A stretch of DNA of 64,000 bases from JAHCHG01 sp965214585 (lineage in GTDB: Bacteria; Acidobacteriota; Blastocatellia; Pyrinomonadales; Pyrinomonadaceae): positions 4,092,001-4,156,000 of the forward strand of contig OZ243957.1 of assembly GCA_965214585.1 (NCBI GenBank), read 5' to 3'. Under the pieces are notes generated by a model. The model made no database searches. It was not told where the DNA came from and saw only the letters and a program-made list of their open reading frames with translations. The position numbers and the translations under genes were made by a program. Positions within the stretch are counted from its first letter, which is position 1; the number at the start of each line of letters is the position of its first letter. Positions 15,838-24,557 of the stretch are shown piece by piece.

Positions 15838-17535
15838 TTACTTGAACAGTTCCTTAAATTTTTGCAATTGTTCTTGTGTGCCGAGAACATTTAGCTGAGA
15901 TTTTTTGGGCAGAACGGTTGTCGGCAGAGGATTCGGAAAAACTTCATCTTTGGTGCGGACGGCGAGGACGGTTAAGCCCGTCAGCGAACCGATCTTGCTT
16001 TGTTCGAGAGTTTTGCCGACGAGCGAATTCGGGAGTTTGACGGTAAAAAATTCCACGCCTTCGCCCATAATTATCGGCTGTCGTCTTTGAATTATCGAGA
16101 TGACCGATTCGGATGCGAGTGGTGCATAGCTCAAAACAAAATCCGCTCCCGCACGATGAATCGCTTCGAGATTTCGTTCGTGCGTGATGCGGCTGACGAT
16201 GCGTGCGTCGGGTTTGAGTCGGCGGCAATAGATCGAAAGATAAATATTTACCGCGTCGTCATTGGTCGAAAGGATTATCAAGGATGATTCCTTCAAACCC
16301 GCTTCAAACAAAACTTTGCTGTCGGCGGCATCGCCAACGATAAAGCGATCCGGCACATCGCCGATTTTATTTCGCATTTTTTCTTTCGTATCAATCATAA
16401 AAACCTTATGATTTTTCTTTTTCAGCGCACGAGCCGCCGCCCGTCCGACCTTACCGCCGCCGACGATCAAAACAGCCCCGGAAGCAGCTCCGTCGGTTCT
16501 CAGATAGTCTTCCATTTTAACAATTTGCTTCTTTGTGCCGACGGCGACGGGAACGCAGAAATCCGTCAGAATCGTTTCGGCGGTTGCCCGCAAAAGATGT
16601 CCGCGTTTCCACACTCCGATAACATTTACGCCCGTCGCTTTTCTGATGTCCGAATCCTTTAATTTTACATTCGCTAATTTCGTTCCCTGAACGGTAAATT
16701 CAAAAACCAGCCAATCGTCAAAATTGCCGATGATATGAGTTCTCTGCCCTCCGATGCTGATTCGGTTTGCCAGATGTTCGCCGAGTTGTTTCTTTAACGG
16801 CAAAACATACGTCGCCCCGCTTAATTCGAGAATATCTATCGAATCAAAAGACTCGGCAACCGCCGCAATCGGGGTGTTCGGAGCGATTTCTCTGACGGTA
16901 AGCGTGATATTTGTATTTATGATGTCTTCGGCATTGGCAAAAATGAGCCGTGCATTTTGCGCGGCAAGACTTTCGTAAGTCGTGCGGCTGTCGGTCTTGC
17001 CTTGAACGACCGAGATGCCGTCTTGAAAAATTTGGGCGGCTTTTGCCGTGTCTTCTTCGATCACGAAATATTCGATCTGATTATGTTCGAGCCGTTTAAT
17101 CAAGTTTTTGGCAACCGGATCATATCGGCAAATTATAACGTGATCTTTCGTGTCGGGCGGAACTTCTCTAGGTGCTTTGCTGTGAATTTGAGCTTCAAGC
17201 CAAGGAGCGTAGAAAAAACGTATAAACGCAAACGGCAGCATAATCAGAAGCAAAATTATTCCCGAAAGCAAAACGATCATACTGAAAAATCGTCCGAGAT
17301 CGCTTTTAAAGGTAATATCGCCGAAACCGAGCGTACTCATCACCGTTAGAGTCCAGTAAAATCCCGTGATCCAAGAAAATTCCTGATCTTCGTAAAGCAT
17401 TATAAAATGAAATAACACGGAAAAAATCACAATCGTGACCGACAAAAAAAGCAGATATTTCGCAAGTGCCTTAAAGTTCTGCCGAGTTTCATTCTGATTT
17501 ATAAAATAAGCGATTTGTGTTGCCAGAAATTTCAT
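15838..17535 (-). CDS. Potassium channel with two RCK (TrkA) domains
   Basis: A 565-residue inner-membrane channel subunit. Two membrane helices (~20-48 and 86-112) flank a pore loop with the selectivity filter 'TLGFGD' near residue 73, the K+ signature. Two cytoplasmic TrkA-N/TrkA-C (RCK) units follow. The first begins 'HVIICRYDPVAKNLIKRL', lacking the usual glycine-rich nucleotide loop; the second has an intact 'VLIVGGGKVGRAAARAL' and should bind NAD or ATP. Tandem RCKs resemble MthK-type gating rings. The ATG at 17535 starts just before the first helix. It faces gyrB head to head across a 364-bp gap in which I see no further gene. Confidence 0.92.
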   Translation of the reverse strand: MKFLATQIAYFINQNETRQNFKALAKYLLFLSVTIVIFSVLFHFIMLYEDQEFSWITGFYWTLTVMSTLGFGDITFKSDLGRFFSMIVLLSGIILLLIMLPFAFIRFFYAPWLEAQIHSKAPREVPPDTKDHVIICRYDPVAKNLIKRLEHNQIEYFVIEEDTAKAAQIFQDGISVVQGKTDSRTTYESLAAQNARLIFANAEDIINTNITLTVREIAPNTPIAAVAESFDSIDILELSGATYVLPLKKQLGEHLANRISIGGQRTHIIGNFDDWLVFEFTVQGTKLANVKLKDSDIRKATGVNVIGVWKRGHLLRATAETILTDFCVPVAVGTKKQIVKMEDYLRTDGAASGAVLIVGGGKVGRAAARALKKKNHKVFMIDTKEKMRNKIGDVPDRFIVGDAADSKVLFEAGLKESSLIILSTNDDAVNIYLSIYCRRLKPDARIVSRITHERNLEAIHRAGADFVLSYAPLASESVISIIQRRQPIIMGEGVEFFTVKLPNSLVGKTLEQSKIGSLTGLTVLAVRTKDEVFPNPLPTTVLPKKSQLNVLGTQEQLQKFKELFK

Positions 17536-17899
17536 CGTTTTGAAAAATTTTTATCGAAAATCGTCAATGTTGATTTGGTTCGATTACAAAATAACCGATC
17601 AGGTAGAAAAATACTATCAAAGTATCGGATAGTATCCCAATTGATTTAGCGCAATACAATTGCTTGAAAGATAATAAACCTTGAACTTACGTTGAATTAC
17701 AAACTACTTCGGCTCTAAAGACAAAAGAACCGAACCTCCGATGTTTTTTCCGGCGTTAAGTTACCACGAACAAATTGTTAAATTATCAACATATAAAATC
17801 GCCGAAAACGCATTTTAAGCCGACTGTCTTAATTTGCAAATAAATGTTAAAATATAAGTAATTATTTGATTAAAATTTAACAAAAAAGAGGTTAATAAA

Positions 17900-20800
17900 T
17901 TGGCAAAAACAAATACGGAATACGGTGCGGATCAGATTACGGTTTTGGAAGGACGCGACGCGGTGAGGAAACGTCCCGCGATGTATATCGGTTCGACGGG
18001 CGACATCGGCTTGCACCACTTGGTTTATGAAGTTGTAGATAATTCGGTTGACGAAGCACTCGCGGGTTTCTGCGATACGATTCGCGTGACGATTCATATA
18101 GATAATTCGATCACCGTTATTGATAACGGGCGCGGAATCCCCGTTGATATGCACAAAAAGGAAAAGCGTTCGGCGGCGGAAGTCGTGATGACGATTCTGC
18201 ACGCGGGCGGAAAATTCGACTCGAATTCTTATAAAGTTTCGGGCGGTCTGCACGGTGTCGGCGTTTCGTGCGTGAATTTTTTGAGCGAACAATTAGACTT
18301 GGAAATCTGGCGCGACGGTAAAACTTACACGCAGGAATATAAAGCCGGAATTCCGCAAGCACCTTTAAAGGAAATCGGCACGACGAAAAAACGCGGCACA
18401 AAAATTACTTTCAAACCGGACGGCGAAATTTTCGATACGGAAATTTACAGTTTTGAAAAACTTTCCGAACGCCTCAGAGAAAAAGCGTTTTTAAACAAAG
18501 GAATCCGCATTTTTATCAACGACGAACGCGAAGACCCGGAAAAGAAACACGAATTTTATTACAAGGGCGGAATCGCCGAATTTGTCAGACATTTGAGCAA
18601 AAACAAAAGCCCGCTGCACGACGAGCCGATCTATTTCGAGATGGAAAGCGACGACATTTCGATTGATATTGCGATGCAGTATAACGATGCTTACGACGAA
18701 AAAGTTTACACGTTCGCCAACAATATCAACACGATTGACGGCGGAACGCACCTTTCCGGCTTTCGCGGCGCATTGACCAGAACGGTCAACAATTACGCGA
18801 AAACTTCGGGATTAGCCAAAGATTTCAAAGGCTCGCTTTCCGGCGACGACATCCGTGAAGGAATTATCGCTGTCGTATCCGTTAAGATTCCGCAGCCGCA
18901 GTTTGAAGGACAAACCAAAGGAAAATTAAATTCACCCGTCGAAGGCGAAGTCAGTTCGTTTCTTTACGAAAAATTAACCGATTATTTCGAGCAAAACCCA
19001 AACATCGCCAAAAAAATCGTCGGCAAAGCAGTTGACGCGGCGCGTGCCAGAGAAGCGGCTCGAAAGGCGCGTGAAATCGTCAGAAAAAGTGCGCTCGGAA
19101 GCTCGACTCTGCCCGGAAAACTCGCCGATTGCCAAGAGAAAGACCCAGAATTATCGGAAGTTTATCTAGTCGAAGGCGATTCCGCGGGCGGTTCGGCAAA
19201 ACAAGGACGCGACAGAAAAAATCAAGCGGTTTTACCATTAAAAGGTAAAATTCTGAACGTCGAAAAAGCGCGTTTTGACAAGATGCTCGGACACGGTGAG
19301 ATCAAGGCTTTGATTACCGCGCTCGGCACGGGAATCGGGAAAGACGATTTTGATTTGGAAAAACTGCGGTATCACAAAGTTATTTTGATGAGCGTGGCGA
19401 AAGACGAGCCGACTTTGGTTTCGGACGCGGGCGGCAATGTCGAATTTGTGCGCGTCGGCGAATTTATTGATGAATGCGTCGAAGGAAAAAGAAATGCGGA
19501 AGATTATCAAGTTGCGGCGTTTGATCTTGAAACGCACGATGTTGATTTTCGCCCGATAAAAGCGGTGATTCGCCACAAACTCGATGAAGATTTGTATAAA
19601 ATCACGACCAGATATAACCGAAACGTCAAAGTTACGCGCGGACACAGCGTTTTTGTTTGGGAAGACGAGGCGGTTAAATTGAAAAAAGGCGACGACGTTA
19701 AAGCGGGCGATTATTTGGTCGCGGCGCGAAATATGCCGAAAGCAATTTTTACGCAGACGGAAGTTGATCTGCTCAAACTTTTCCAAACGACGAATCAAAC
19801 CGAAAATCTTTATTTACAGGGCGAATCGGTCAGAGAAACTGCGAAACGGAGAGTTTTAGCAAAAGTTTCTCGTCCCGAATTATGGTCGGAATCGCGCGTC
19901 GAATTGTCGAAGGAAAATTGGCGGCGTTTGAGCGAACATCGCTTGCAGGCGGGCGTTTCGCAGAAAGAAGTTGCGGAATTTGTCGGCGTTAAACAGCCGA
20001 TTACCGTTTCGCATTGGGAACGCGGGAAAAATCGCCCGATTCGGACGCATTTTGAAAATTATCTCGAAGCAATCGGTTGGAATGATTTGATTGACGTTGA
20101 ATTTGCCACATCAAAAATAGAAGAATTTTCGGGCTTTTCGGATGACACAAAAAATGCCCGTTGGCGCAAAACGAGCGATTACAAACTTTTTGCCGATTTT
20201 ACCGAAAAAGAATTGGCGTTACTCGATGACGACGTGAAAATCGTGCCGCGAGCGCACCACGATAAAGCGTTTTCGCGCTATTTGCCGATAACGAAAGAGT
20301 TATGTTGGTTTTTGGGCTGGTTCATCGCTGAAGGAACTTTGAGCCGACATCAAGTCAGCTTAAACGTCGGCGAAAAAGACGCGCCTTTTATCGCGGAACT
20401 CGTTTCGGCAATCGAAAAAACTTTCGGCGAAACGGCGCGTGTTTATCACGATTCGGACAGCAAAGGAATCAAATTGTATTTTCACAGCGTCTTGGCGGCG
20501 CGGCTTTTGAAGGCTTGGAAAGCGGCGGGCAAAGCGCACGAAAAATGCCTGCCCGACGTGATTTTCAATCTTTCGGACGAATTACAGACGGCGTTTCTCG
20601 AAGGTTATTTCTTGGGCGACGGAACTTTGAATGAAGCCCGCGTTTCGTTTACGACGAATTCGACGGACTTGAAAGACGGCTTGCTTTATCTTTTCGGACA
20701 GATGGGAATCGTCGCCGGCGTGAGCGAATGCGAACCGAAAGGAAACGATTTGATTCAAACAAGGCATCGTTATTTTACAATCAATTTCGGCGGAAAAGAG

Positions 20801-21961
20801 CAGATCGAAAAATATCGCCAAATTTGGTCGCGGCATAAAAACGCGCCGAAAGCGGAAAATTATCTAAAACGACCGATGCGTAAAAAATCCGATTTTATCG
20901 AGATCAGCGAAGATTTGATCGCTTTGAAGGTCGTTTCAAACGAGCGAGTTTCAAATGAAACCGAATATGTTTACGATTTTTCGGTGCGGGACGACGAAAA
21001 TTTCATTTGCGGAGTCGGAGGTTTAGCGGCAAAAAATACTGACGCTGACGTAGATGGAAGTCATATCAGAACTTTGCTTTTGACGTTCTTTTATCGTCAG
21101 ATGCCCGAACTTGTTGAGCAAGGGCATATTTATATCGCGCAGCCGCCGCTTTACAAAGTTAAAAAGGGCAGGAAAGAGGAATATATTAAAGACGAAGCGA
21201 CGATGCTGCAATATATGATGAAACAGGCGACGAGCAGTATAAATGTTACGGCAAACGGCGAAGTTGTCGAAGGACGCGATCTTTCAAAATCGCTGAGGCA
21301 GACGACGGAGTTTCAGAGATATTTTGACCGTTTTGCCAAGCGTCTGGGCGGTGATGAAAATCTTCTGCGGATTCTGCTCGACGCATTTGCGGGAAAAGAC
21401 GGAATTCTGGAAACGAAAAACATCAAACTGCGCGAAGTTTTTGAAAATGAAGATTTGCTGGCGGAAATCGAAGGCAAAATCGCCGATGCTGATTATCAAA
21501 CGGAACTTTTGACCGACGAGGAACACGGTTTGGCGGCAATCCAGATCACGCAGCAATCGGCGCAGCCCGTTATTTTCGACTGGAATCTGGCGAGCTACGT
21601 CGAGTTTCAGAAAGCCGTCGAACTCAAGCGGATTTTGGAAAAAAACTTTCCCGCGCCGTTCGTCATCAGCGAAAACGGAACAAGCGAAACCGTCGAATCC
21701 AGACGCGAACTGCTCGAAAAAGTTCTCGGCGCGGCGAAAAAGGATTTGTCCATTCAGCGTTACAAAGGTTTAGGCGAGATGAATCCCGAACAACTTTGGG
21801 AAACGACGATGAATCCCGAAGGTCGCACGCTTTTGCAAGTCCGCATCGAAGACGCGATTGAAACCGACGAGATTTTCACTATTTTAATGGGCGATCAGGT
21901 CGAACCGCGCCGCCAATTTATTGAAGAAAACGCGCTTGATGTGAAAAACTTAGATGTTTAA
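17900..21961 (+). CDS. gyrB: DNA gyrase subunit B precursor containing an intein
   Basis: The ATPase subunit of gyrase, which drives negative supercoiling with GyrA. The start is a TTG at 17900 behind a strong AAAGAGG site 8 nt away; the mature N-terminus 'YGADQITVLEGRDAVRKRPAMYIG' fits the family. GHKL ATPase landmarks are 'VVDNSVDEALAG' and 'GLHGVGVSCVNFLSE'. The TOPRIM domain starts 'EVYLVEGDSAGGSAKQGRDR' and its catalytic 'DADVDGSHIRTLLLTFFYRQ' is split off by an intein (residues 498-1046). The C-terminus 'IQRYKGLGEMNPEQLWETTM' is standard. After splicing, 804 residues remain. The precursor is 1353 residues. A barstar-like gene starts 2 bp after the stop. Confidence 0.97.
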   Translation: MAKTNTEYGADQITVLEGRDAVRKRPAMYIGSTGDIGLHHLVYEVVDNSVDEALAGFCDTIRVTIHIDNSITVIDNGRGIPVDMHKKEKRSAAEVVMTILHAGGKFDSNSYKVSGGLHGVGVSCVNFLSEQLDLEIWRDGKTYTQEYKAGIPQAPLKEIGTTKKRGTKITFKPDGEIFDTEIYSFEKLSERLREKAFLNKGIRIFINDEREDPEKKHEFYYKGGIAEFVRHLSKNKSPLHDEPIYFEMESDDISIDIAMQYNDAYDEKVYTFANNINTIDGGTHLSGFRGALTRTVNNYAKTSGLAKDFKGSLSGDDIREGIIAVVSVKIPQPQFEGQTKGKLNSPVEGEVSSFLYEKLTDYFEQNPNIAKKIVGKAVDAARAREAARKAREIVRKSALGSSTLPGKLADCQEKDPELSEVYLVEGDSAGGSAKQGRDRKNQAVLPLKGKILNVEKARFDKMLGHGEIKALITALGTGIGKDDFDLEKLRYHKVILMSVAKDEPTLVSDAGGNVEFVRVGEFIDECVEGKRNAEDYQVAAFDLETHDVDFRPIKAVIRHKLDEDLYKITTRYNRNVKVTRGHSVFVWEDEAVKLKKGDDVKAGDYLVAARNMPKAIFTQTEVDLLKLFQTTNQTENLYLQGESVRETAKRRVLAKVSRPELWSESRVELSKENWRRLSEHRLQAGVSQKEVAEFVGVKQPITVSHWERGKNRPIRTHFENYLEAIGWNDLIDVEFATSKIEEFSGFSDDTKNARWRKTSDYKLFADFTEKELALLDDDVKIVPRAHHDKAFSRYLPITKELCWFLGWFIAEGTLSRHQVSLNVGEKDAPFIAELVSAIEKTFGETARVYHDSDSKGIKLYFHSVLAARLLKAWKAAGKAHEKCLPDVIFNLSDELQTAFLEGYFLGDGTLNEARVSFTTNSTDLKDGLLYLFGQMGIVAGVSECEPKGNDLIQTRHRYFTINFGGKEQIEKYRQIWSRHKNAPKAENYLKRPMRKKSDFIEISEDLIALKVVSNERVSNETEYVYDFSVRDDENFICGVGGLAAKNTDADVDGSHIRTLLLTFFYRQMPELVEQGHIYIAQPPLYKVKKGRKEEYIKDEATMLQYMMKQATSSINVTANGEVVEGRDLSKSLRQTTEFQRYFDRFAKRLGGDENLLRILLDAFAGKDGILETKNIKLREVFENEDLLAEIEGKIADADYQTELLTDEEHGLAAIQITQQSAQPVIFDWNLASYVEFQKAVELKRILEKNFPAPFVISENGTSETVESRRELLEKVLGAAKKDLSIQRYKGLGEMNPEQLWETTMNPEGRTLLQVRIEDAIETDEIFTILMGDQVEPRRQFIEENALDVKNLDV
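19391..21037 (+). other. GyrB intein with LAGLIDADG endonuclease and HTH domain
   Basis: A 549-residue intein inserted between 'YHKVILM' and 'TDADVDGSHIR' in the TOPRIM domain. It begins with Ser ('SVAKDEPTLVSD') rather than Cys, and ends 'GGLAAKN' with Thr as the +1 residue, so the penultimate His is Lys. Block B is 'TRGHSVFV'. An XRE-type helix-turn-helix lies near residues 674-725 of the precursor ('GVSQKEVAEFVGVKQPITV'). The homing endonuclease has two LAGLIDADG helices, 'LGWFIAEGT' (~805) and 'LEGYFLGDGT' (~900). Splicing should restore GyrB; the endonuclease would cut intein-less gyrB alleles. The frame is open, so activity looks intact. Confidence 0.95.
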
Positions 21962-21963
21962 TA

Positions 21964-22290
21964 ATGGCGATAGTGCGAATAGAAACGGATAAAATAGTTG
22001 ATGAGGCTTCCTTTCACAATACGTTTAAGGAAACCTTTGGTTTTCCTAATTTTTATGGAAATAATATGAATGCTTGGATTGATTGTATGTCGTATTTGAC
22101 TGTTGACGACGGATTTACCGAATTTAATTTACCCGCAGATGAAATATTAATTTTAAAACTTACAAAAACCGAAGATTTTAACAAACGCTTGCCGAATTTA
22201 TTTGCTGCTTTGATCGAATGTAGTGCTGACGTAAATAATCGCTATGTTGAATCAAATGAGAACGCAAGAATTTCGTTTGTATTTCTTTAA
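21964..22290 (+). CDS. Barstar-like ribonuclease inhibitor
   Basis: A 108-residue protein matching the barstar fold family: 'FHNTFKETFGFPNFYGNNMNAWIDCMSYL' corresponds to the conserved 'F...fGFP.yYG.N..AW.Dc' core that blocks barnase-like RNases. The C-terminal half is the usual short alpha/beta tail. It starts 2 bp after the gyrB stop with no separate ribosome-binding site, so it is probably translated by coupling from gyrB mRNA. No barnase-like gene is near, so it is either an orphan immunity gene or guards against RNases of other strains. Confidence 0.8.
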   Translation: MAIVRIETDKIVDEASFHNTFKETFGFPNFYGNNMNAWIDCMSYLTVDDGFTEFNLPADEILILKLTKTEDFNKRLPNLFAALIECSADVNNRYVESNENARISFVFL

Positions 22291-22363
22291 AGTGGTTTTT
22301 GATATTTCTAAAATGTATAATTTGTTAGAGAATTAGGAAATAATAAATTGTTAAAGGGTAAAA

Positions 22364-22696
22364 ATGATGGAAGCATTTATATTTGCGTTTTGTATTTTTG
22401 CGGCATTTGCTGTTCCGTTTTGCGTGATGGCAACCGTGCAGTATTGCGTTCACATCAATAAAGAAATGGGTTTTGCAAAACTTCTCATTTTTTCGTGGTC
22501 GCTGGCACTTATATTTATGCCGTTTTCGTTCGGTTTTTCGTGCAAGTTGATTTCGTCTTTGATTGCGGGCGAAGTCAGCAATTGTTATGGCGTTTACGCT
22601 TTGGCTTATTCTGTTTTCGGTTGGCTGATCTGTTCGGCGATTTACGGAAAATTGATTGTTCCGAGATTTGCGGAAAGAGAAATTAAACTTCCTTGA
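22364..22696 (+). CDS. Small membrane protein, unknown function
   Basis: The 110-residue product has three hydrophobic helices (~3-25, 38-60 and 73-98) joined by short loops, with four scattered cysteines ('FCIFAAFAVPFCVM', 'FSCKLISS', 'VSNCYGVY'). It is not recognised. The first ATG at 22364 is followed by a second one codon later; AAAGGG lies 9 nt upstream of the first. It sits alone between the barstar-like gene and nadA, with a strong inverted repeat right after it that may terminate it. Confidence 0.6.
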   Translation: MMEAFIFAFCIFAAFAVPFCVMATVQYCVHINKEMGFAKLLIFSWSLALIFMPFSFGFSCKLISSLIAGEVSNCYGVYALAYSVFGWLICSAIYGKLIVPRFAEREIKLP

Positions 22697-22711
22697 GTTT
22701 TAAAGTAGAAG

Positions 22712-22818
22712 AAAATATTTAACAGGGATGAAGGAGATAAAAAGGATAAAAAAGAATTATTTCAAATTACAGAACTTAAAAATCCCTGCTTATCGCCTTC
22801 ATCCCTGTTAAATATTTC
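22712..22818. repeat. Long inverted repeat before nadA
   Basis: Arms of about 36 bp (22712-22747 and 22782-22818), with a few mismatches, share the core 'aatatttaacagggatgaag' and its inverse. The A-rich spacer would form a loop of about 35 nt. It may terminate the small membrane protein gene or lie in the nadA leader. No coding potential. Confidence 0.65.
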
Positions 22819-22880
22819 TTGATTTTATCCGTGTAAATTGAATATTTTGTTTGTAATTGTAATATTTTGATTTAAAAATT

Positions 22881-23990
22881 ATGTCAGCAGTATTAGAAAA
22901 GATCAGACCGATTGAAGATTATCTGGCGATGTCGGACGAGGAGATCAGCGAAAGAATCGAAGCGGCGCGTGAAAAATTAGGTTCGCGCATCGTTATTCTC
23001 GGACATCATTATCAGCGCGACGACGTGATCGCGCACGCCGATCTGTTTGGCGATTCGTATCAGCTTTCGGTGATGGCGGCGGAACGCACGGACGCGGAAT
23101 TTATAGTCTTTTGCGGCGTTCATTTTATGGCGGAATCGGCGGACATTTTAGCGCAGGATTATCAAAAAGTAATTTTGCCAGATTTAGGCGCGGGCTGTTC
23201 GATGGCTGATATGGCGACGATTGAACAGGTCGAAGACGCTTGGGAGCAACTGGAAGAAATCGGCGTGATCGGCGGCGGCGAAAGCGTCGCGCCGATAACT
23301 TATATGAATTCGAGCGCGGCGATCAAGGCATTTTGCGGAAAAAACGGCGGTGCGGTCTGCACTTCGTCGAATGCGATTCCGCTGTTTGATAAATATCTAA
23401 AAGATTTTGATAAACTGATGTTTTTCCCCGATCAGCATTTGGGAAGAAATACAGGCGCGAAATTCGGCATTCCGCTTGATAAAATGGCGTTGTGGAATCC
23501 GCACGAAGAACTCGGCGGCTGCACCGAAGAAGAATTGCTCGAAGCAAAGTTAATTTTATGGAAAGGACATTGCTCGGTTCACGGGCGATTCAAACCTTGG
23601 CACGTCGAAAAACTGAGAAAAGATATTCCCGACATAAACATTCTCGTCCATCCCGAATGTATGTATGAAGTCGTCGAACAGTCCGATTTTAACGGCTCGA
23701 CATCGTTCATCATCAAAACCGTCGAACAAGCCGCAAGCGGCACGAAATGGGCAATCGGAACAGAGGTAAATCTTGTAAACCGCCTCGCAAAACGCTTTCC
23801 CGATAAAGAAATACGCCTTGTCGCGCCCGATCTTTGTATGTGCGCGACGATGTATCGCATCTCGCCGCAATCGCTCGCGTGGACTTTGGAAAATCTTTTG
23901 CTCGGAAACGTCGTCAACGAAATTACCGTTGATAAAGAAACTCAAAAATGGGCGACAATTGCGCTCGAAAGAATGCTCGAAATACAGTAG
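22881..23990 (+). CDS. nadA: Quinolinate synthase A
   Basis: NadA condenses iminoaspartate with dihydroxyacetone phosphate to quinolinate, the second step of de novo NAD synthesis, using an oxygen-sensitive [4Fe-4S] cluster. The 369-residue protein has the family motifs 'ILGHHYQRDDVIAHAD', 'FCGVHFMAESADIL', 'LGAGCSMADMA' (cluster Cys), 'FFPDQHLGRNTG', 'GHCSVHGRF' (cluster Cys), 'VHPECMYEVVE', 'GTEVNLVNRLAKRFPDK' and 'LCMCATMYRI' (cluster Cys). This is the longer form found in Cyanobacteria and Acidobacteriota. nadB and nadC are not nearby. The next gene encodes a ferredoxin, which might serve cluster chemistry, but the link is only positional. Confidence 0.97.
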   Translation: MSAVLEKIRPIEDYLAMSDEEISERIEAAREKLGSRIVILGHHYQRDDVIAHADLFGDSYQLSVMAAERTDAEFIVFCGVHFMAESADILAQDYQKVILPDLGAGCSMADMATIEQVEDAWEQLEEIGVIGGGESVAPITYMNSSAAIKAFCGKNGGAVCTSSNAIPLFDKYLKDFDKLMFFPDQHLGRNTGAKFGIPLDKMALWNPHEELGGCTEEELLEAKLILWKGHCSVHGRFKPWHVEKLRKDIPDINILVHPECMYEVVEQSDFNGSTSFIIKTVEQAASGTKWAIGTEVNLVNRLAKRFPDKEIRLVAPDLCMCATMYRISPQSLAWTLENLLLGNVVNEITVDKETQKWATIALERMLEIQ

Positions 23991-24006
23991 TTTAGATAGT
24001 TCGGGG

Positions 24007-24060
24007 AGTTCGGAGAGTTTAGAGAGTTGAAGAAAATTAACTCTCTGAACTTTCCAAACT
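24007..24060. repeat. Inverted repeat between nadA and ferredoxin gene
   Basis: Imperfect arms of about 22 bp ('agttcggagagtttagagag' and 'ctctctgaactttccaaact') with an 8-nt spacer fill most of the nadA-ferredoxin gap. The repeat ends 9 bp before the ferredoxin start, so it would sequester that ribosome-binding region if transcribed from nadA. No poly-T run follows. Confidence 0.55.
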
Positions 24061-24069
24061 TAAAAAAAG

Positions 24070-24303
24070 ATGGCGGAAATTGAAGACAAATTACCGGATA
24101 ACACAAACGGCAAATTCTACGTTGACGACCAATGTATAGACTGCGACGTTTGCCGCGACACCGCGCCGAAAAATTTCACGCGCAACGATGAAAACGGCTA
24201 TTCTTTCGTTTACAAGCAGCCGGAAACCACGGAAGAATTTGAACTTTGCGAAGAATCTCTGATGGCTTGCCCGGTGGAAGCAATCGGCGACGACGGAAAT
24301 TGA
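24070..24303 (+). CDS. Small [4Fe-4S] ferredoxin
   Basis: The 77-residue protein has one cluster site: 'CIDCDVCRDTAPKNF' gives three cysteines in CxxCxxC, and 'ACPVEAIGDDG' gives the fourth with its proline. A further Cys lies at 'FELCEES'. This is the single-cluster ferredoxin type with a degenerate second half, common in Acidobacteriota and Bacteroidota. It carries one electron between unidentified partners. It follows nadA by 79 bp and precedes the tRNA-Thr promoter, so it may be transcribed from nadA through the hairpin. Confidence 0.88.
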   Translation: MAEIEDKLPDNTNGKFYVDDQCIDCDVCRDTAPKNFTRNDENGYSFVYKQPETTEEFELCEESLMACPVEAIGDDGN

Positions 24304-24345
24304 CTTTCGGTAATTTATCGAAACTAATTTTTTTGGTGTTTTTGC

Positions 24346-24375
24346 TTGACATAATGCCGCTTCGCTTCGTATAGT
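24346..24375 (+). promoter_or_regulatory. Sigma-70-type promoter of tRNA-Thr
   Basis: TTGACA at 24346-24351 and TATAGT at 24370-24375 are separated by 18 bp and lie about 30 bp upstream of the mature tRNA 5' end. The match to housekeeping promoters is strong, as usual for tRNA genes. Confidence 0.8.
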
Positions 24376-24405
24376 TTCAATTTCGGCTTAACAAAAAATT
24401 TTTAA

Positions 24406-24484
<79 letters not shown>

Positions 24485-24497
24485 AAATCAATAGTTT

Positions 24498-24529
24498 ACG
24501 GGCATTTTGCAGATGCCCGTTTTTGTTTT
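24498..24529 (+). terminator. Terminator after tRNA-Thr, inside the element
   Basis: Arms 'acgggcat' and 'atgcccgt' around a 7-nt loop are followed by TTTTGTTTT. It lies 17 bp after the tRNA and would end its transcript before the convergent integrase gene. Confidence 0.8.
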
Positions 24530-24557
24530 GAGTGCCTATTGAGTGCCAACTTCTTTT

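Noticed and set aside
21961..22363. Possible gyrB 3'-end duplication around the barstar gene, by analogy with aspS and malQ
   Set aside because: Comparing the last 60 bp of gyrB with the sequence after the barstar gene shows no convincing match.
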